From Viola odorata (Eukaryota > Streptophyta > Magnoliopsida > Malpighiales > Violaceae), in NCBI GenBank assembly GCA_963691705.1, contig OY829546.1, positions 3,854,001-3,918,000 on the forward strand: DNA of 64,000 nt. The letters run 5' to 3'. A program made the translations under genes and the position numbers. Positions 48,972 to 59,812 of this stretch are shown in pieces. Positions within the stretch are counted from its first letter, which is position 1. Each line of letters starts with the position of its first letter. The notes under the pieces were generated by a model. The model was not told the origin of the DNA. It made no database searches and saw only the letters and a program-made list of their open reading frames with translations.

Positions 48972-50506
48972 TCAATCCTCCTGAGATAAGGAAAAGGTCC
49001 CACTTTCACAGAAATGACCTTTGCTATTTCCTTTTCCACATTTGTAACAGAAAAATGTTCCACACCTGTGACCAATCCTCAAAAAAAAAAAAAGAAGAAT
49101 TATATACATAATCACAAGACTTTCCATAAATTCATCAAAATTCACTAATAATAGTTCTCTTAATTTACTAATAAGAGTTTGAGTTTGAGTTTGAGTTCTA
49201 AATCCGCTTAGTAAATAAAATCACTATTAGTTCTGTTAATTGCATAGAAATGAAAGGGTGCCAAGGTTCAATTCCCATCCCATGTAAACAAATAAATATA
49301 CTCTTTCCTATTAGGAAAGGTACACATAAAGAAAAGAAAACCACTGAATTTACCAAGTATCACTTTGAAAACACAAGTGATTCCAAAATCAAGTACTGTA
49401 TTGGATTTAGATTCGCTGGACTTTATATTTAATTGTTTATTATTGTTTTATCCGATATAAGATTCAATCCTCAACCTACCATAATCATAATACTCTAATT
49501 AAAACTCAACTCAAAAAAAGAACCATCAAAATTGACAGAGGAAATGAAGAAAGAAAAAGTACCTGCATTTAACAGAAGAGCAACTACCTATGACCTCAAC
49601 ATACATCCTGCAATCTGGGCACCTCTTCCATCCTTTACTCCCTGCCAATTCCATCAACAACAAATCATCGCTATCTTCCTCCTGAAATTTCTGAAACTCT
49701 TCGCAATTAACTCCAGAATGCCAAGGAACTTTACATTTTGTACAGAAACTTCTCTTGCAAACAGGACACTCGCATTCCGTACTACACTTTTCTCCATCAT
49801 TAATCAACAATTCTGAGCAATTCTTGAACGGACAGTAGAACCTTTGCGGCCAAGGAATCACAGATTCGCATAAAGCATTACCCCATAGATCGAGAAGCCC
49901 CTTAGGCAGAATTAGGCCACATAACTCAAAATCCAATGTCTTACTGCAGAAAAAGTGAGGGCAAGATATGGTAGTCACATTCTTTTTCAGCTCCGAATCG
50001 ACGTAATTGACCATGCAGTGATTGCAGCAAGCATGAGCACAACTCCTTGATAGGAAATGATACATTCCTCGATTCACTTCACTGCAGATTGCACAGATAA
50101 AAGCAGGATCATCTAAGGACCTTGAAGACTGGCCTTCTTGTGTGTCTGAATCTTGAAATGCAGGATTTCCACGGACAATTGAAGAACTGGGTCGTGGGCT
50201 TTCTTCGAAGAAATTAAGATCTTGAAGCAACTTCATATCATCAGCAGAAAGTTCAATAAAGTAATCATCTTGGGCTTGATCAGATGTGCTAAAGTTTGCA
50301 TCTGTCTTGCTTCTAGAACTTGAATCCTCTGTTTTCTGTTCTTGAAGAGTACCTGGACTGTCCAGTTGGACCAGTTCTTCAATGGATGCAGCAGGAAGAG
50401 GGTGGCTCTGAATGAATTCGGCAAATCTGATGGGGCCAGTGATAAAATCTTCATCAAAAGGGTCATGATCATCACCACCATCATCATCAAAATTAGGGTT
50501 TGCCAT
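48972..50506 (-). CDS. RBR-type E3 ubiquitin ligase, gene C
   Basis: Exons 49563-50506 and 48972-49065; 345 aa. RING1 is about C138-C187 (CAHACCNHC core kept), the IBR C213-C268, and RING2 starts at C296. The catalytic-cysteine position is C309 in GSCSSVKC, where most paralogues have GC preceded by E or S. Exon 2 completes RING2 with TFFCYKCG and a final HFC, then a short tail ending SLSQED; the last paired cysteine of the usual HxCxxC end is missing (HFCES). The acidic N-terminus (DDDGGDDHDPFDEDF) and YFIELSADD (about 82-90) differ strongly from its neighbours. This is the most divergent member and probably an old duplicate. Reading frame and splice sites are intact. Confidence 0.85.
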
Positions 50507-51455
50507 TTGATCAGGAACTTAAGTTCCTTGAATGATGATAGCTATCTACTTGGGTGGTAGATTGAAGATGAAACGGAGAAAGGGTCTGTTGAAGAACCAA
50601 AAAAGAAACGTGGGATCCGTCGCCTGGTTATTAACTTATTTATAACCGTACTCAGTAATGCTGCTTAGTTAGGTATTTTTTATTTCCCCCCAAATTGGCA
50701 AATCCCTCCAATTTTTGTTTTTCAAAAGACTTAAGTACTGTTTAGTCCATATATTTATCTAATATTTTAATAAAGTCCCTATTTTATAAAATTTTATGCC
50801 GCTCTCTATATGGGGTCAATTTGTCCCTTTTAGGCCATCTCCTCTAATTAACCCACCATAGAACAATTTTAGGCTAAAAAACTACTCATTGTTAGACTTG
50901 GGAAACAATTAATTTAGAATTTCTCGAATGTTTCTTTTATTATAGATGTGTCATATGAGACTCGTTGTTCGGTGTACACTAAAAGCACATAATTGAGATT
51001 TGATATTTTATAAATACAGGGACTTGATAATATAATAGGATACATTAGGGATAAAATTGATACTCGATAAAAAAATCTAAACAACCTTCTTTATTTGGAG
51101 TACAAAGCTTATTTTTTATCTACGTAGAATATTCATAAAAATTCAACTTTTCATAAATATTCATAAAAAAAAAACTATAAAACCCAAAAGTAACCATTAC
51201 CTAATAATCCCGCTCACAAATTTCACAGAAATGACCCTCGATATTAATAACTAATTTGTTGGATCCAGCATTTGTAAATTGTAATAGAAAGTAGTTCCCA
51301 CCTTTTATTATCCAAACAAAAACAAAGTTACCAACAAGAATTATTACAAAATATTGTGAAACCTCACTAATTATGCAGCAAATTCACAGTACTATATCAG
51401 CATTTTGCAAGTACATCATTTTGTTGCAAAACCTGAATCCATATTGACAACGGAT
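50507..51455. other. Spacer between RBR genes C and D
   Basis: Gene C leader and promoter, AT-rich spacer, then the 3' region of gene D. No gene seen. Confidence 0.55.
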
Positions 51456-52704
51456 TTACAAATCTCCGAGGTCAGTAAAGTAGTAAAAACTCTCAGTTCT
51501 GTTCCTCTGAACCGGCGGCAACAACCCACAACGTGCACAGAAATGACCCTCAGCAACAGTAGATACATTGGTCGATCCACAAATGTAACAAAAATCAGTC
51601 AAACACCACCTGTGATCAATCCCAGAAACAAAAGTACCAATCAAAATTAAGCACCAAAATATTTCGATATTTATACGAGTATCCTCTCTACCATTCTTGC
51701 AAGAGATTAATCTTGAAAACCAAGGAAACTAAGTGAACAAAATCCACTGAGAGATCAAAAATAAACAGAGCAAGAACTCACCAGCAAATCATAGAATTGC
51801 ATCCTTCAGTCCTTTCAATATAAATCCTGCAACCTGGGCACCTCTTCCATGACTCATCCTTTGCCATTTCCATCAAAAAAACATCATTCATATCATCATA
51901 ACCCAACTTCTGAAACTCCTCACAGCTCATGTCATCATGCCAAGGAGACTTACATTGTGCACAGAACATTCCTCCGCACTCGCGACAAAAAGATTCCACC
52001 ACCACCACTTTTTTTCCATCGTTGATCAACAACGCTGAGCAATCCTTAAATGGGCAGTAAAATCTCTGAGAAAAAGGAATTGAAGCTTCACATAAGGAAT
52101 TACCCCATCTATCAAACATGGCCCGAGGCAGAATTGAGCGGCAGAATTCAAGCTCTAAAGACCCATTACATCCAAGGACAGGGCATTGTATGATAGTTAT
52201 GTTCAGTTGCAACTTTGAATTCACATAATTGATTATGCATTCAGCACAGTAAGAATGACCACAATTCTTGATGGAGAAAAACGCAGCAGGTTTCTTGATT
52301 TCATAGCAGATTTCACAAACCAAAGTTGGGTCAGAGGCAGAGCAGTTTGAAGGTTCCCCTGTTTCTGTAACTGAATCTTGAAATTTTCTTGGGTTGATAT
52401 GGTTGTTTGAAGAAATGGGTGGTGTTGGGTTCAAGTCAAGAAGTCTTGGATCATCATTACAATCAAGAATCGAGTGACATCCATTATAAAAATCAGTAAA
52501 CTTTGCTTCTTTAGCACTGGAAATGGCAGAGGCGACGGCGAGTAGTAACATGAGATCTCTGGTATGCTGAGCAGGAATTGTTGAATCCTTGGAGGCGTCT
52601 TCATCTGAATTGGAAATGGGGAGAAACCCATCTGCTTCATCTTTATGATCATCATTTTCACCAACAACAAGGTCTACAATTTCAGGAACTTTTGATTTCT
52701 CCAT
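51456..52704 (-). CDS. RBR-type E3 ubiquitin ligase, gene D
   Basis: Exons 51782-52704 and 51456-51609; 358 aa from the first ATG in frame (MEKSKVPEIVDL). RING1 is about C130-C179, the IBR C205-C261, and RING2 starts at C289. The presumed catalytic cysteine is C302 in EGCNSMIC. The splice junction is unusual: exon 1 ends TGC-TG|GTGAGT, so the usual Arg is replaced and the join reads CWWCLTDFCYICG. Exon 2 completes the zinc ligands (HFCARC) and adds a longer tail ending TDLGDL. EIVDLVVGENDD (about 8-19) aligns with the motif in genes A and B. The open frame continues 111 bp upstream without an ATG, with weak similarity to the A/B N-terminus, so the ancestral start may have been lost. Confidence 0.83.
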
Positions 52705-53239
52705 CTTTTCTTGACGATATGCTGGTGTTCTTGTCGGCTTCTGCTTTGGAGATAATGGCTGGGATCTGTTGAGGATTACTTGAAGCTTCAAAAAAAATAT
52801 TGCGGGATCTGTCAAGAAAACCTCTGTCGAATCTTGAAGAACGGAAAGAAAATGTAGAATATATAGCCTGGTAATTAGTCCTCTGGATGATTTTTGGCTG
52901 AGAATAGGGTCTGTTTAGGAATTTTGATTCCTTTTTTTTATGGCTGCTCAGTTTTTCCAACATTTTAAAAACTTTATTCGCTTTTAAAATTCTCCCCTCT
53001 AAATTACTAAAATAGCCTTTTATCTTGCATACATGTGGGATAAGTGCCAATCTGCTCACTCCGATTTTGCAAATATATTTAGTTGCTAACCAAAAGAAAA
53101 TTCTGTTTCCAGGCACAGAAATTGAAATAACGCTCAATTCCATACTAGTTTAGTTCGATTTCACTTGAAAAAGTTACAGACATTTTCTAATTTGACTGTA
53201 AAAAGAGGAAACATATCCCTTATTCGTACATTTGGTTCC
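52705..53239. other. Spacer between RBR genes D and E
   Basis: Upstream region of gene D and the 3' side of gene E. An open frame runs on from the gene D start to about 52815 without an ATG. No other gene seen. Confidence 0.5.
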
Positions 53240-54069
53240 TCATAAGTAATTAAAAGAAGCTCCACACCTGTAATAAAATGTAAAAATAACAACACAGTTA
53301 GACAAATTGATTGTAGAAACCAAACGAATTTAAGAGCAATAGTAAACAAGCAAAAAATCACATTAGTAAGGCTATAGTTCGGTAGACTTGGGTCTAAACC
53401 AAAACGAACAAAAACTCATTGGAAATTCAATGAAAGGAAACAACAGAAAGGCTTGAAGTATCAAACACAAATTTACCTGCATGTCACATGCTCGCAACCT
53501 GAAATTTTCTCAATGTAGAACCTGCAACGAGGACACCTATTCCACCTCTCGTTCTGTGCCAGATTCTTCAACATGATATCTTCCTTCTCCCTCTCATCTT
53601 TATGCAACTTCTGAAATTCCTCGCATTCGATCTCCGGATGCCAAGGAACCTTACATTGTGCACAAAACAATCTCCTGCAATCAGGACACTCTGCCTCCTT
53701 TATAACCTCTCGATCTCGATCATCAATCAACATCGCGGAGCAATCCTTAAATGGGCAGTAAAATTTCTGAGACCCAACAAACATAGCTTTGCACAAAGCA
53801 TCGCCCCACTTATCGAACAGTTTTCGGGGCAGGATTGAACGACACTGCTCTAGCTCTAACACCCCTTTACATTTTGGAACAGGACAAGTAATGTTGGTGA
53901 TGTTTTCCTGCAATTTTGAGCCAACATACTTGACGATACAGTCGTTACAATAGGCGTGACTGCAGCCTAGGATGGAAACTATATCCATATCGATCTTGGG
54001 TTCGATACAGAATTCGCAAATGAATTCTGGGTTTTTCTTGAATCCTGAAGAGGACTCACCTTTTTTCAT
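53240..54069 (-). CDS. RBR-type E3 ligase gene E, truncated RING2
   Basis: Exons 53477-54069 and 53240-53267; 206 aa if spliced like its paralogues. It lacks the long N-terminus. RING1 (about C18-C67) and IBR (C93-C149) are complete, and the catalytic-type cysteine is kept (C192 in SGCEHVTC). Exon 2 is cut to 28 bp: after CGASF the FCY cysteine is Asn, and TGA comes two codons later. The last zinc ligands of RING2 are therefore missing. The product probably cannot form a normal RING2, and could be inactive or dominant-negative. Upstream of the ATG a shifted frame still encodes KRPTSLPRPPP, a relic of the gene F N-terminal repeat. Promoter and 5' half match gene F; the 3' end and intron match gene B. 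Confidence 0.7.
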
Positions 54070-55623
54070 TTTTCTTGATGGTTGTGGACCTGTGGTGGTG
54101 GTCGTGGTAGTGAGGTGGGTCGTTTAGGGACACTTAAACCAGTGAATAAAAGAAAGGAAAGAAATTCTGAAAAAACTGATTGATTAAGCACTTGTGTATT
54201 GCAGATATATATACTGTGTACAATATGTATAATTAGTCTTATTCTAACTCAATAATTATCTCTAAATGTGTAAGATAATATCTTGTCAATTTACATAAGA
54301 TAAATATACAAAATAATCATGACCACATGATTAGGTAGGATTCCTGGATTTTAGAAGCTATTTAGCATTGGGTTATGGAAGGGACTGATGGTTTGGTTTT
54401 TTGTGCAACTTAATTAATCTTTTGGCCCGATTTCCAAGGTAATTAGTTGATTGGTGATTAGAGAGATTTATATGATTAGAGTGAGATGTTGATTAGGATA
54501 TTTTTTTAATAATATGATTAAGGATGCTGTGAATCGTCATTATATACAAAAGAATAGATAGATGGTCGCTAACTCTTCATTATCCCACGAACTCACTCTG
54601 CATTATCCCACGAACTCTGCACTATCACACGAATGCATTAATGTATTTAATGTTGGAAAAGCAAATTGGAGTGTATTTATTAAAATCCACTTTCTTATTT
54701 ATTTGTTAGAATAATCCACATATTTTTATGTATGAATAAAAGCTAGGTTAGACTTAATTTTGGGTATGAATAACTGATAATTACTTGTTAGACTTACAGG
54801 CAGCCTTGGTGCTCAGAGTTATGTCCCCCCATTGACCTTGTGGATACTTTTTCCCAATTTCCTTTTCCTTTTTAATATGGGGGTTGCCATTGTTTCTCTG
54901 GTTAACACCATCTTCACTTGGAGGCCACTTGAAATGTTATTGTGGTAGAATCCTATTGTTTTGGAGACAAATGACTATTTAACATAGTGCTGCTGTGTTG
55001 GAATTTTTGAATGATAAACTCATTTTCAAAAGAGGTGTCGGAATCCTTTTCTTTCACGGGCTTTTGATTCCGTGTGTATTTTTCAACTTGTAGAAATCGC
55101 AAGTGCAATTCAATTGAATCGGTTTTGGTCTTTATATAGCTTGAAGCAAGTCTTGTGAGTGATAAATGCAATGCTACAATACTGTGCATCTTTTTACTCA
55201 AATTTGGCATATGCTAAAATTCTCTTGGGAAAGCATTGGTGGCAATTTGCCAATTCTGTGCAACTTTGTTTGAGTGGAAGGAATAAATTTGTTTTAAGAT
55301 GTTTGAAACGATCCATGCTGTGTATGCATGTAAAATTGGGCAGGATGATCAGACATTAACTTTGAAGGGCCTTTTGCATATGAAGTTTTTTTAGAGAAAT
55401 TCTGGACAGTGTTGAACCCCTAAAATTCAGACTTAAACATTTTACATTTACCCAAAAATAAGAGGTGTTGATCAAGGGTCGTCTTGACCTCCTTATCTTG
55501 CCATATCCGTTTACACCTCGATTTTAATCCGAAACTGTTTACCGCGTGCAGTTTAAAAGAATTTCTATGTTGAAATGAAGAGTTGGGTTGATCAAATCAG
55601 TCACACCAAAGCTTGCTCTCCTC
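54070..55623. other. Spacer between RBR genes E and F
   Basis: Starts with the gene E upstream region, which shares GGAAGGGACTGATGGTTT and neighbouring sequence (54376 onward) with the gene F upstream region (57979 onward). At 54578-54640 an imperfect tandem repeat of about 24 bp is built on CATTATCCCACGAACTC. The rest has no convincing gene. Confidence 0.55.
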
Positions 55624-57694
55624 CTACACTGGTCGGTCCCAGATTGCATGGCAAGAATGACAAAGATGGGTTTCGGTGTCTATGTTAGTACTTCTACAAG
55701 TGTAGCAAAATGCAGTTCCGCACCTGAATTCAATCAAAAGAGCGAAACAGAATCATGCGGATGACAAAAAGACACCTATAATCTTTTGGAAGGAGAACTA
55801 TAAGGAAATCAGCATTTCATTATTAAGGGATCAAGACACGACACAATACCGTTAACCCACATTTAGCATTAGCTATATATGCTTAACATGAAAATGATAA
55901 CCAGGAGACCAAATTTAGTTTCTGAAACCAAATTGAGTAGACCTAATAATGCTACTTCCTTGAAACGTAAATGATGAAAGCACAGCTCTAACAATATTGT
56001 ATTTCCCCAAAAGCCTAGGTGATGAAATGTGATTTGATTACTATACAACTGCCAAGACAACAGAAGATATTTGATTAAGGAAAACCTATGTACAATGTCC
56101 CTTAATTTTGATAACTACTCTGCAATTATTTGAAATTGAGCACAATTGACCAACATTTTTTAGGCAGAGAAGCTCAGTCACATTCAAGAATACAACTGCA
56201 TCGTAAAAATGATGTTGAATGCTATAGGCATACTCTGCATCAAGACTTTGTTCTATTACCTATGATGAAATAGGAAACTAGTGATGTTGAGGTGGATTAT
56301 AGGGAAACTCTCCCAAGAAAATGAATTGCAGTGATACCTAGAGCAAAACTTTGCCGTATGTATTTAAGCCGCAGAATGAATATGAGGAAAGAAAGCTCTT
56401 CCTTCCTCTACTCACAAAAGTAACTCAGTGTTAGTACTTAGTTTAAGTGAAACTACAAAAATATAGAGTAAACAAGTATAGATAATACTATTAGGGAACT
56501 ACACTACAGAGAACGGAAACATGCTTGTCCTGGCGAAAAAAGTGATATGACTTCATATCACTGGACCAAAGTACCTCATAAACCATGTTCTTAATTGATC
56601 TCACAGAGTCACAGTTAAAAAAGTATGGTAAGGAAACAATTAAGAAGAAATGGGGGGCAAATCATGACCACATCTGAGAGAGGTTACCTGCATTTCACAT
56701 ATTTGCAGCCCTCAGTTCTCTCAACAAAAATCCTGCAATTTGGACACCTCTTCCAATTCTTGTTTTGAGCCAGATTCATGAGCATTATGTCTTCCCTCTC
56801 CCTCTCATCCTTATGCAATCTCTGGAACTCCTCACAACCAATTTCTGAATGCCAAGGAACCTTACATTGTGCACAGAACAATCTCCAGCAATAAGGACAC
56901 TCTGCTTCCCTTATAACCTCTCGATCTCGATCATCAATTAACATCGCGGAGCAATCCTTGAATGGGCAGTAAAATTTCTGAGACCCAACAAACATAGCTT
57001 CACACAAAGCATAGTCCCACTTGTCAAACACTTCTTGGGGCAGAATTGAACGACAATACTCTAGCTCTAATACCCCTTTACATAACGGAACAGGACACGT
57101 GATGATGGTGATATTTTCCTGCAACTTTGAGCCCACATACTTGACAATGCAGTCGTTACAGTAAGCATGAGTGCAGCCTAGGATTGAAACTATGTCCGTA
57201 TCCATCTTGGGTTCAATACAAAATTCACAAATGAAAACTGGTTTTTTCTTGGATCCTGAAGAAGAGGACTCAACATTTAGAGTGTTTCTCTTGGGTGTTT
57301 TTGTTGAAGAAGTTTGTTGGGGTTTCCTCCTCCTTGATGATGATGGTGGTGGTGATGGTGATCTGGGTCGTTTAGAAGCTCGTCTTCTTGCTTGCTTGGA
57401 ACCTGAGGACTCACCATTTTTAGTGTCTTCATGGGGTTTTCTTCTAGAAGAAGTTCGCAGGGGTTTCATCCTGCTCGGTGGCGGCGAAATGGGTCGTTTA
57501 GAGACTCTCTGCGTTGCTGCTTTGGATCCTGAATCACCTCTTCTAGCGTCCTCTTGGGGTTTTCTTCTGGAACAAGCTCGCTGGGGGTTCATCCTTCTTG
57601 GTAGTGGTGGTGGTGATGCTGCTGGTGGCGGCCGGGGTGGTGGTGGGAGCGGCGGCGATATGGCTCTTTCAGGGACTCTCTCTCTTGCTCTCAT
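55624..57694 (-). CDS. RBR-type E3 ubiquitin ligase, gene F, with basic Pro/Ser repeats
   Basis: Exons 56688-57694 and 55624-55723; 368 aa. The N-terminal 151 residues are three imperfect repeats rich in Arg, Lys, Pro and Ser; RPISPPPS, SRRKPHED and GESSGSK mark the second unit. They look nuclear-localising and SR-like. RING1 (about C157-C206), IBR (about C232-C288) and RING2 (from about C318) follow, with the presumed catalytic cysteine in TEGCKYVKC. Exon 2 completes RING2 (FCYTC, HLCHSC) and ends AIWDRPV. One oddity is a Trp (CPYCWRLFC) where all intact paralogues have Arg or Ser. Splice sites and frame are intact. Its 964 bp intron and exon 2 are close copies of those of gene A; its 5' half and promoter match gene E. 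Confidence 0.85.
57242..57670 (-). repeat. Three in-frame tandem repeats in the N-terminus of RBR gene F
   Basis: Units at about residues 9-66, 67-107 and 108-151. Each has the order K/E-R-(A/P)-x-S-P-P, a basic SRRKP-like block, an acidic spacer and GESS/GDSGSK. The first unit is enlarged by a proline run. Only one decayed unit is visible before gene E. Confidence 0.75.
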
Positions 57695-58131
57695 GGTTAA
57701 AGGTTTAGAATAAAAACTTATCGGATCTTATATGTACTGTAATTTTATTTATGGAATAAATTATAAATTATTTGAAGATAGTATTATTAGAGATCTCATA
57801 AAAAACCTACAGCCGCTTGCCAAAAGCTAATAGAAAAAAGAACACAGGATTATTGGCATAACATCCACGACCGGGTTAAAAAATGCGTAGACTTCGGTCA
57901 ATTTTGTAAAAAAAAATTGCTTGAATTTGACCTAAGCATAATAAACATCCATGGCTGTCTGGCATCAGCATTGGATTTTGGAAGGGACTGATGGTTTTTC
58001 GTGCAATTCGATTTTAATTCCAACTTCCAAGGTAGCAATTGTGATAATTACGCTGGTTCATGGCTGTCTCGTCACGAGAGAGATTATTAATGTGAGTGAG
58101 AATTGAGAAGTCTATTCATCCTTAACTAATA
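57695..58131. other. Upstream region of RBR gene F
   Basis: Presumed promoter and leader, homologous to the gene E upstream region around 57970-58110. It ends at the insertion point of the 1.19 kb element. Confidence 0.5.
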
Positions 58132-59318
58132 CTCCCTCCGTTGAATCACGAATTTTAAGGGTGCTACAGTGCACACTGACAGGGCAAGCTTTTGTGTCTT
58201 CGTTCGTGGGGCCCGCACAGCCTTCACTCGTTCTCTCCTCCTCGCTTGCAACTCCTTCCCCATTTTGAAACCAATTCGCTAAAATCAACTGAAATCAAAC
58301 CGGAATTCACTCAAATAATTACCATAACTGCCTCGTCGGAATCTTCCCCAGCCACCTGATCCGTCGCGTGCTCCTCTCCCTCGCCGCAATCTTCCCCGGC
58401 CACCTAATCCCTCGCGTGCTCCGATCACAGCCTCGCCCGACGCCGACGCCCTCATCATCTCGCCGCACAGATCCGTTCCTCTGCTCCGTTGACCAGCCTC
58501 GCCACCGTACTCCTCATCGTCCAGCCATCCCGATCTACTCTCCTCTTTCCCTCTACACAATCTGCCCAACCACCAAAGCTACTCATCCTCCTCACTCCTA
58601 ACCACCAAACCGCACCAGCCCAGCCACCAAACCGCACCAGCCCAGCCACCATCCCTCAATCGCCCAATCACAAACTCAATCAACAACATTTCTACCTAAT
58701 TAATCAATCATCTACCCAATTAATTCAATCAAATACTCAATCAAGTCACCCAGCCTCACCAAACTCCCGATTTGCCTCCACCAAGCTACAACCCATTTCT
58801 CCTTCCCCGATTCCGTTACCGCCACTGCCGAATCCTCAACTCCCGATTTGCCTCCACCAAGCTATGACCCATTTCTCCACTGCCGAATCCTCAACCCTCC
58901 TCTGCTTCTCTCTCTCTCTTCTCTGCTTCTCTTTTTCAAATCCTAAATCCTCCATTTCATCACAAAATATGGGGATATTCATATCATTTGAATCCTCAAT
59001 TTCAGGATAACAATCCTCCATTTTTTGTTTGATCGATATTGGATTTTGTTGTTAAGGAAAGAAGAAAGGAAATCGAGGAGATGGAGAGAGGATATGGAGG
59101 TTGGAGCTCTGGTTTTGTTGTCACAGACGTTGGTTGAGTGAGGAGATGAAGATCCACATTTACTTGCCATTCCTTTTTTGCCCCACGCCGAAGGACAACT
59201 GGCTTCAAGGACAAACGCGTAAAAGGCAGAAGTGAATGGACACAAACATCCAAGACGACAAGTAATTACAACCAGGGGTTTTTGGCTCAAAACGACAACT
59301 AAAATCAGCCGGAGGGAG
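58132..59318. mobile_element. 1.19 kb CTCCCTCCG-ended (Stowaway/mariner-type) element with GC-rich cargo
   Basis: Left end CTCCCTCCGTTGAATCA and right end TAAAATCAGCCGGAGGGAG are inverted repeats, with TA at 58130-58131 and 59319-59320. At 1187 bp it is much longer than typical Stowaway MITEs. The interior is C-rich, unlike the surrounding DNA, and holds internal duplications: 37 bp at 58338-58374 and 58386-58422, a 22 bp tandem near 58604-58647, and a repeat of CTCCCGATTTGCCTCCACCA at about 58766 and 58841. No transposase is visible. It may be a non-autonomous mariner-type element with captured host sequence, or two unrelated ends. Confidence 0.65.
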
Positions 59319-59735
59319 TATTTCAAATTAATAGTTTTGAAAATAAAGCAAACTATGCTAAGAGAGCCACTTTTTTTTTAAGAATCGACAATACTCTAGT
59401 GAGATTAGAACGAGATTAGTCTCAGTTGTGATGATAGATTGGAGAAAAAAAAAGTTTCCTTCATTAATTTCTAAAATTATGTTAAATTAAATTCTGTTAT
59501 TATTTTTTTTGGATGAAACCTACAACTTGGATTTAAAAATCCAGAAATTCTTTGATAGGGTAAATAGTTTAGGGCTGAAAAATAGTAACTATTAAAAAGG
59601 GGCCCGATCCTTTAAAAAAGAGCAAAGAGCCCAAGAAGGGTCAAGAACCCTCCGTACACTACCGCTGAAGGATTATTTGTGTAAAAGAAGATTTAAACAT
59701 TTATTTAAAACAAGAAAGAAACGTTATGACGTCAT
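59319..59735. other. Spacer before the tRNA gene
   Basis: AT-rich, no gene seen. The perfect palindrome ATGACGTCAT lies at 59726-59735, directly against the tRNA 5' end. Confidence 0.55.
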
Positions 59736-59809
59736 GGTCCTGTAGCTCAGTTGGTTAGAGCGTTGGTCTAATGAGCCTGAGGTCGCGGGTTCGAACCCCG
59801 CCGGGACCA
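59736..59809 (+). tRNA. tRNA, probable Ile (anticodon AAT)
   Basis: 74 nt cloverleaf. The acceptor stem GGTCCTG/CGGGACC closes with one G-U pair, and A is the discriminator. The D stem is GCTC/GAGC, with the box A region TAGCTCAGTTGGTTAGAGCG. The T arm is GCGGG-TTCGAAC-CCCGC, with box B GGTTCGAACCC. The anticodon loop CTAATGA gives AAT. The anticodon stem is weak: one T-T mismatch and two G-T pairs. G instead of A follows the anticodon, which is unusual for tRNA-Ile. It may be a divergent or decaying copy. A T-run follows directly. Confidence 0.75.
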
Positions 59810-59812
59810 GTC

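Noticed and set aside
52705..52815. N-terminal extension of RBR gene D
   Set aside because: The frame is open but begins with TTG and has no ATG. Kept as a possible lost ancestral start, not as coding sequence.
54953..55359. Open frames on both strands between RBR genes E and F
   Set aside because: No recognisable domain, no paralogue in the array and no codon pattern. Probably chance frames.
57171..57713. 180-codon plus-strand frame opposite RBR gene F
   Set aside because: It is the antisense of the basic Pro/Ser repeats, whose codon composition avoids stops on the other strand. No domain.
58489..59010. 173-codon plus-strand frame, Pro/Ser/Gln-rich
   Set aside because: It lies wholly inside the CTCCCTCCG-ended element, has no recognisable domain, and follows from the C-rich repeats.
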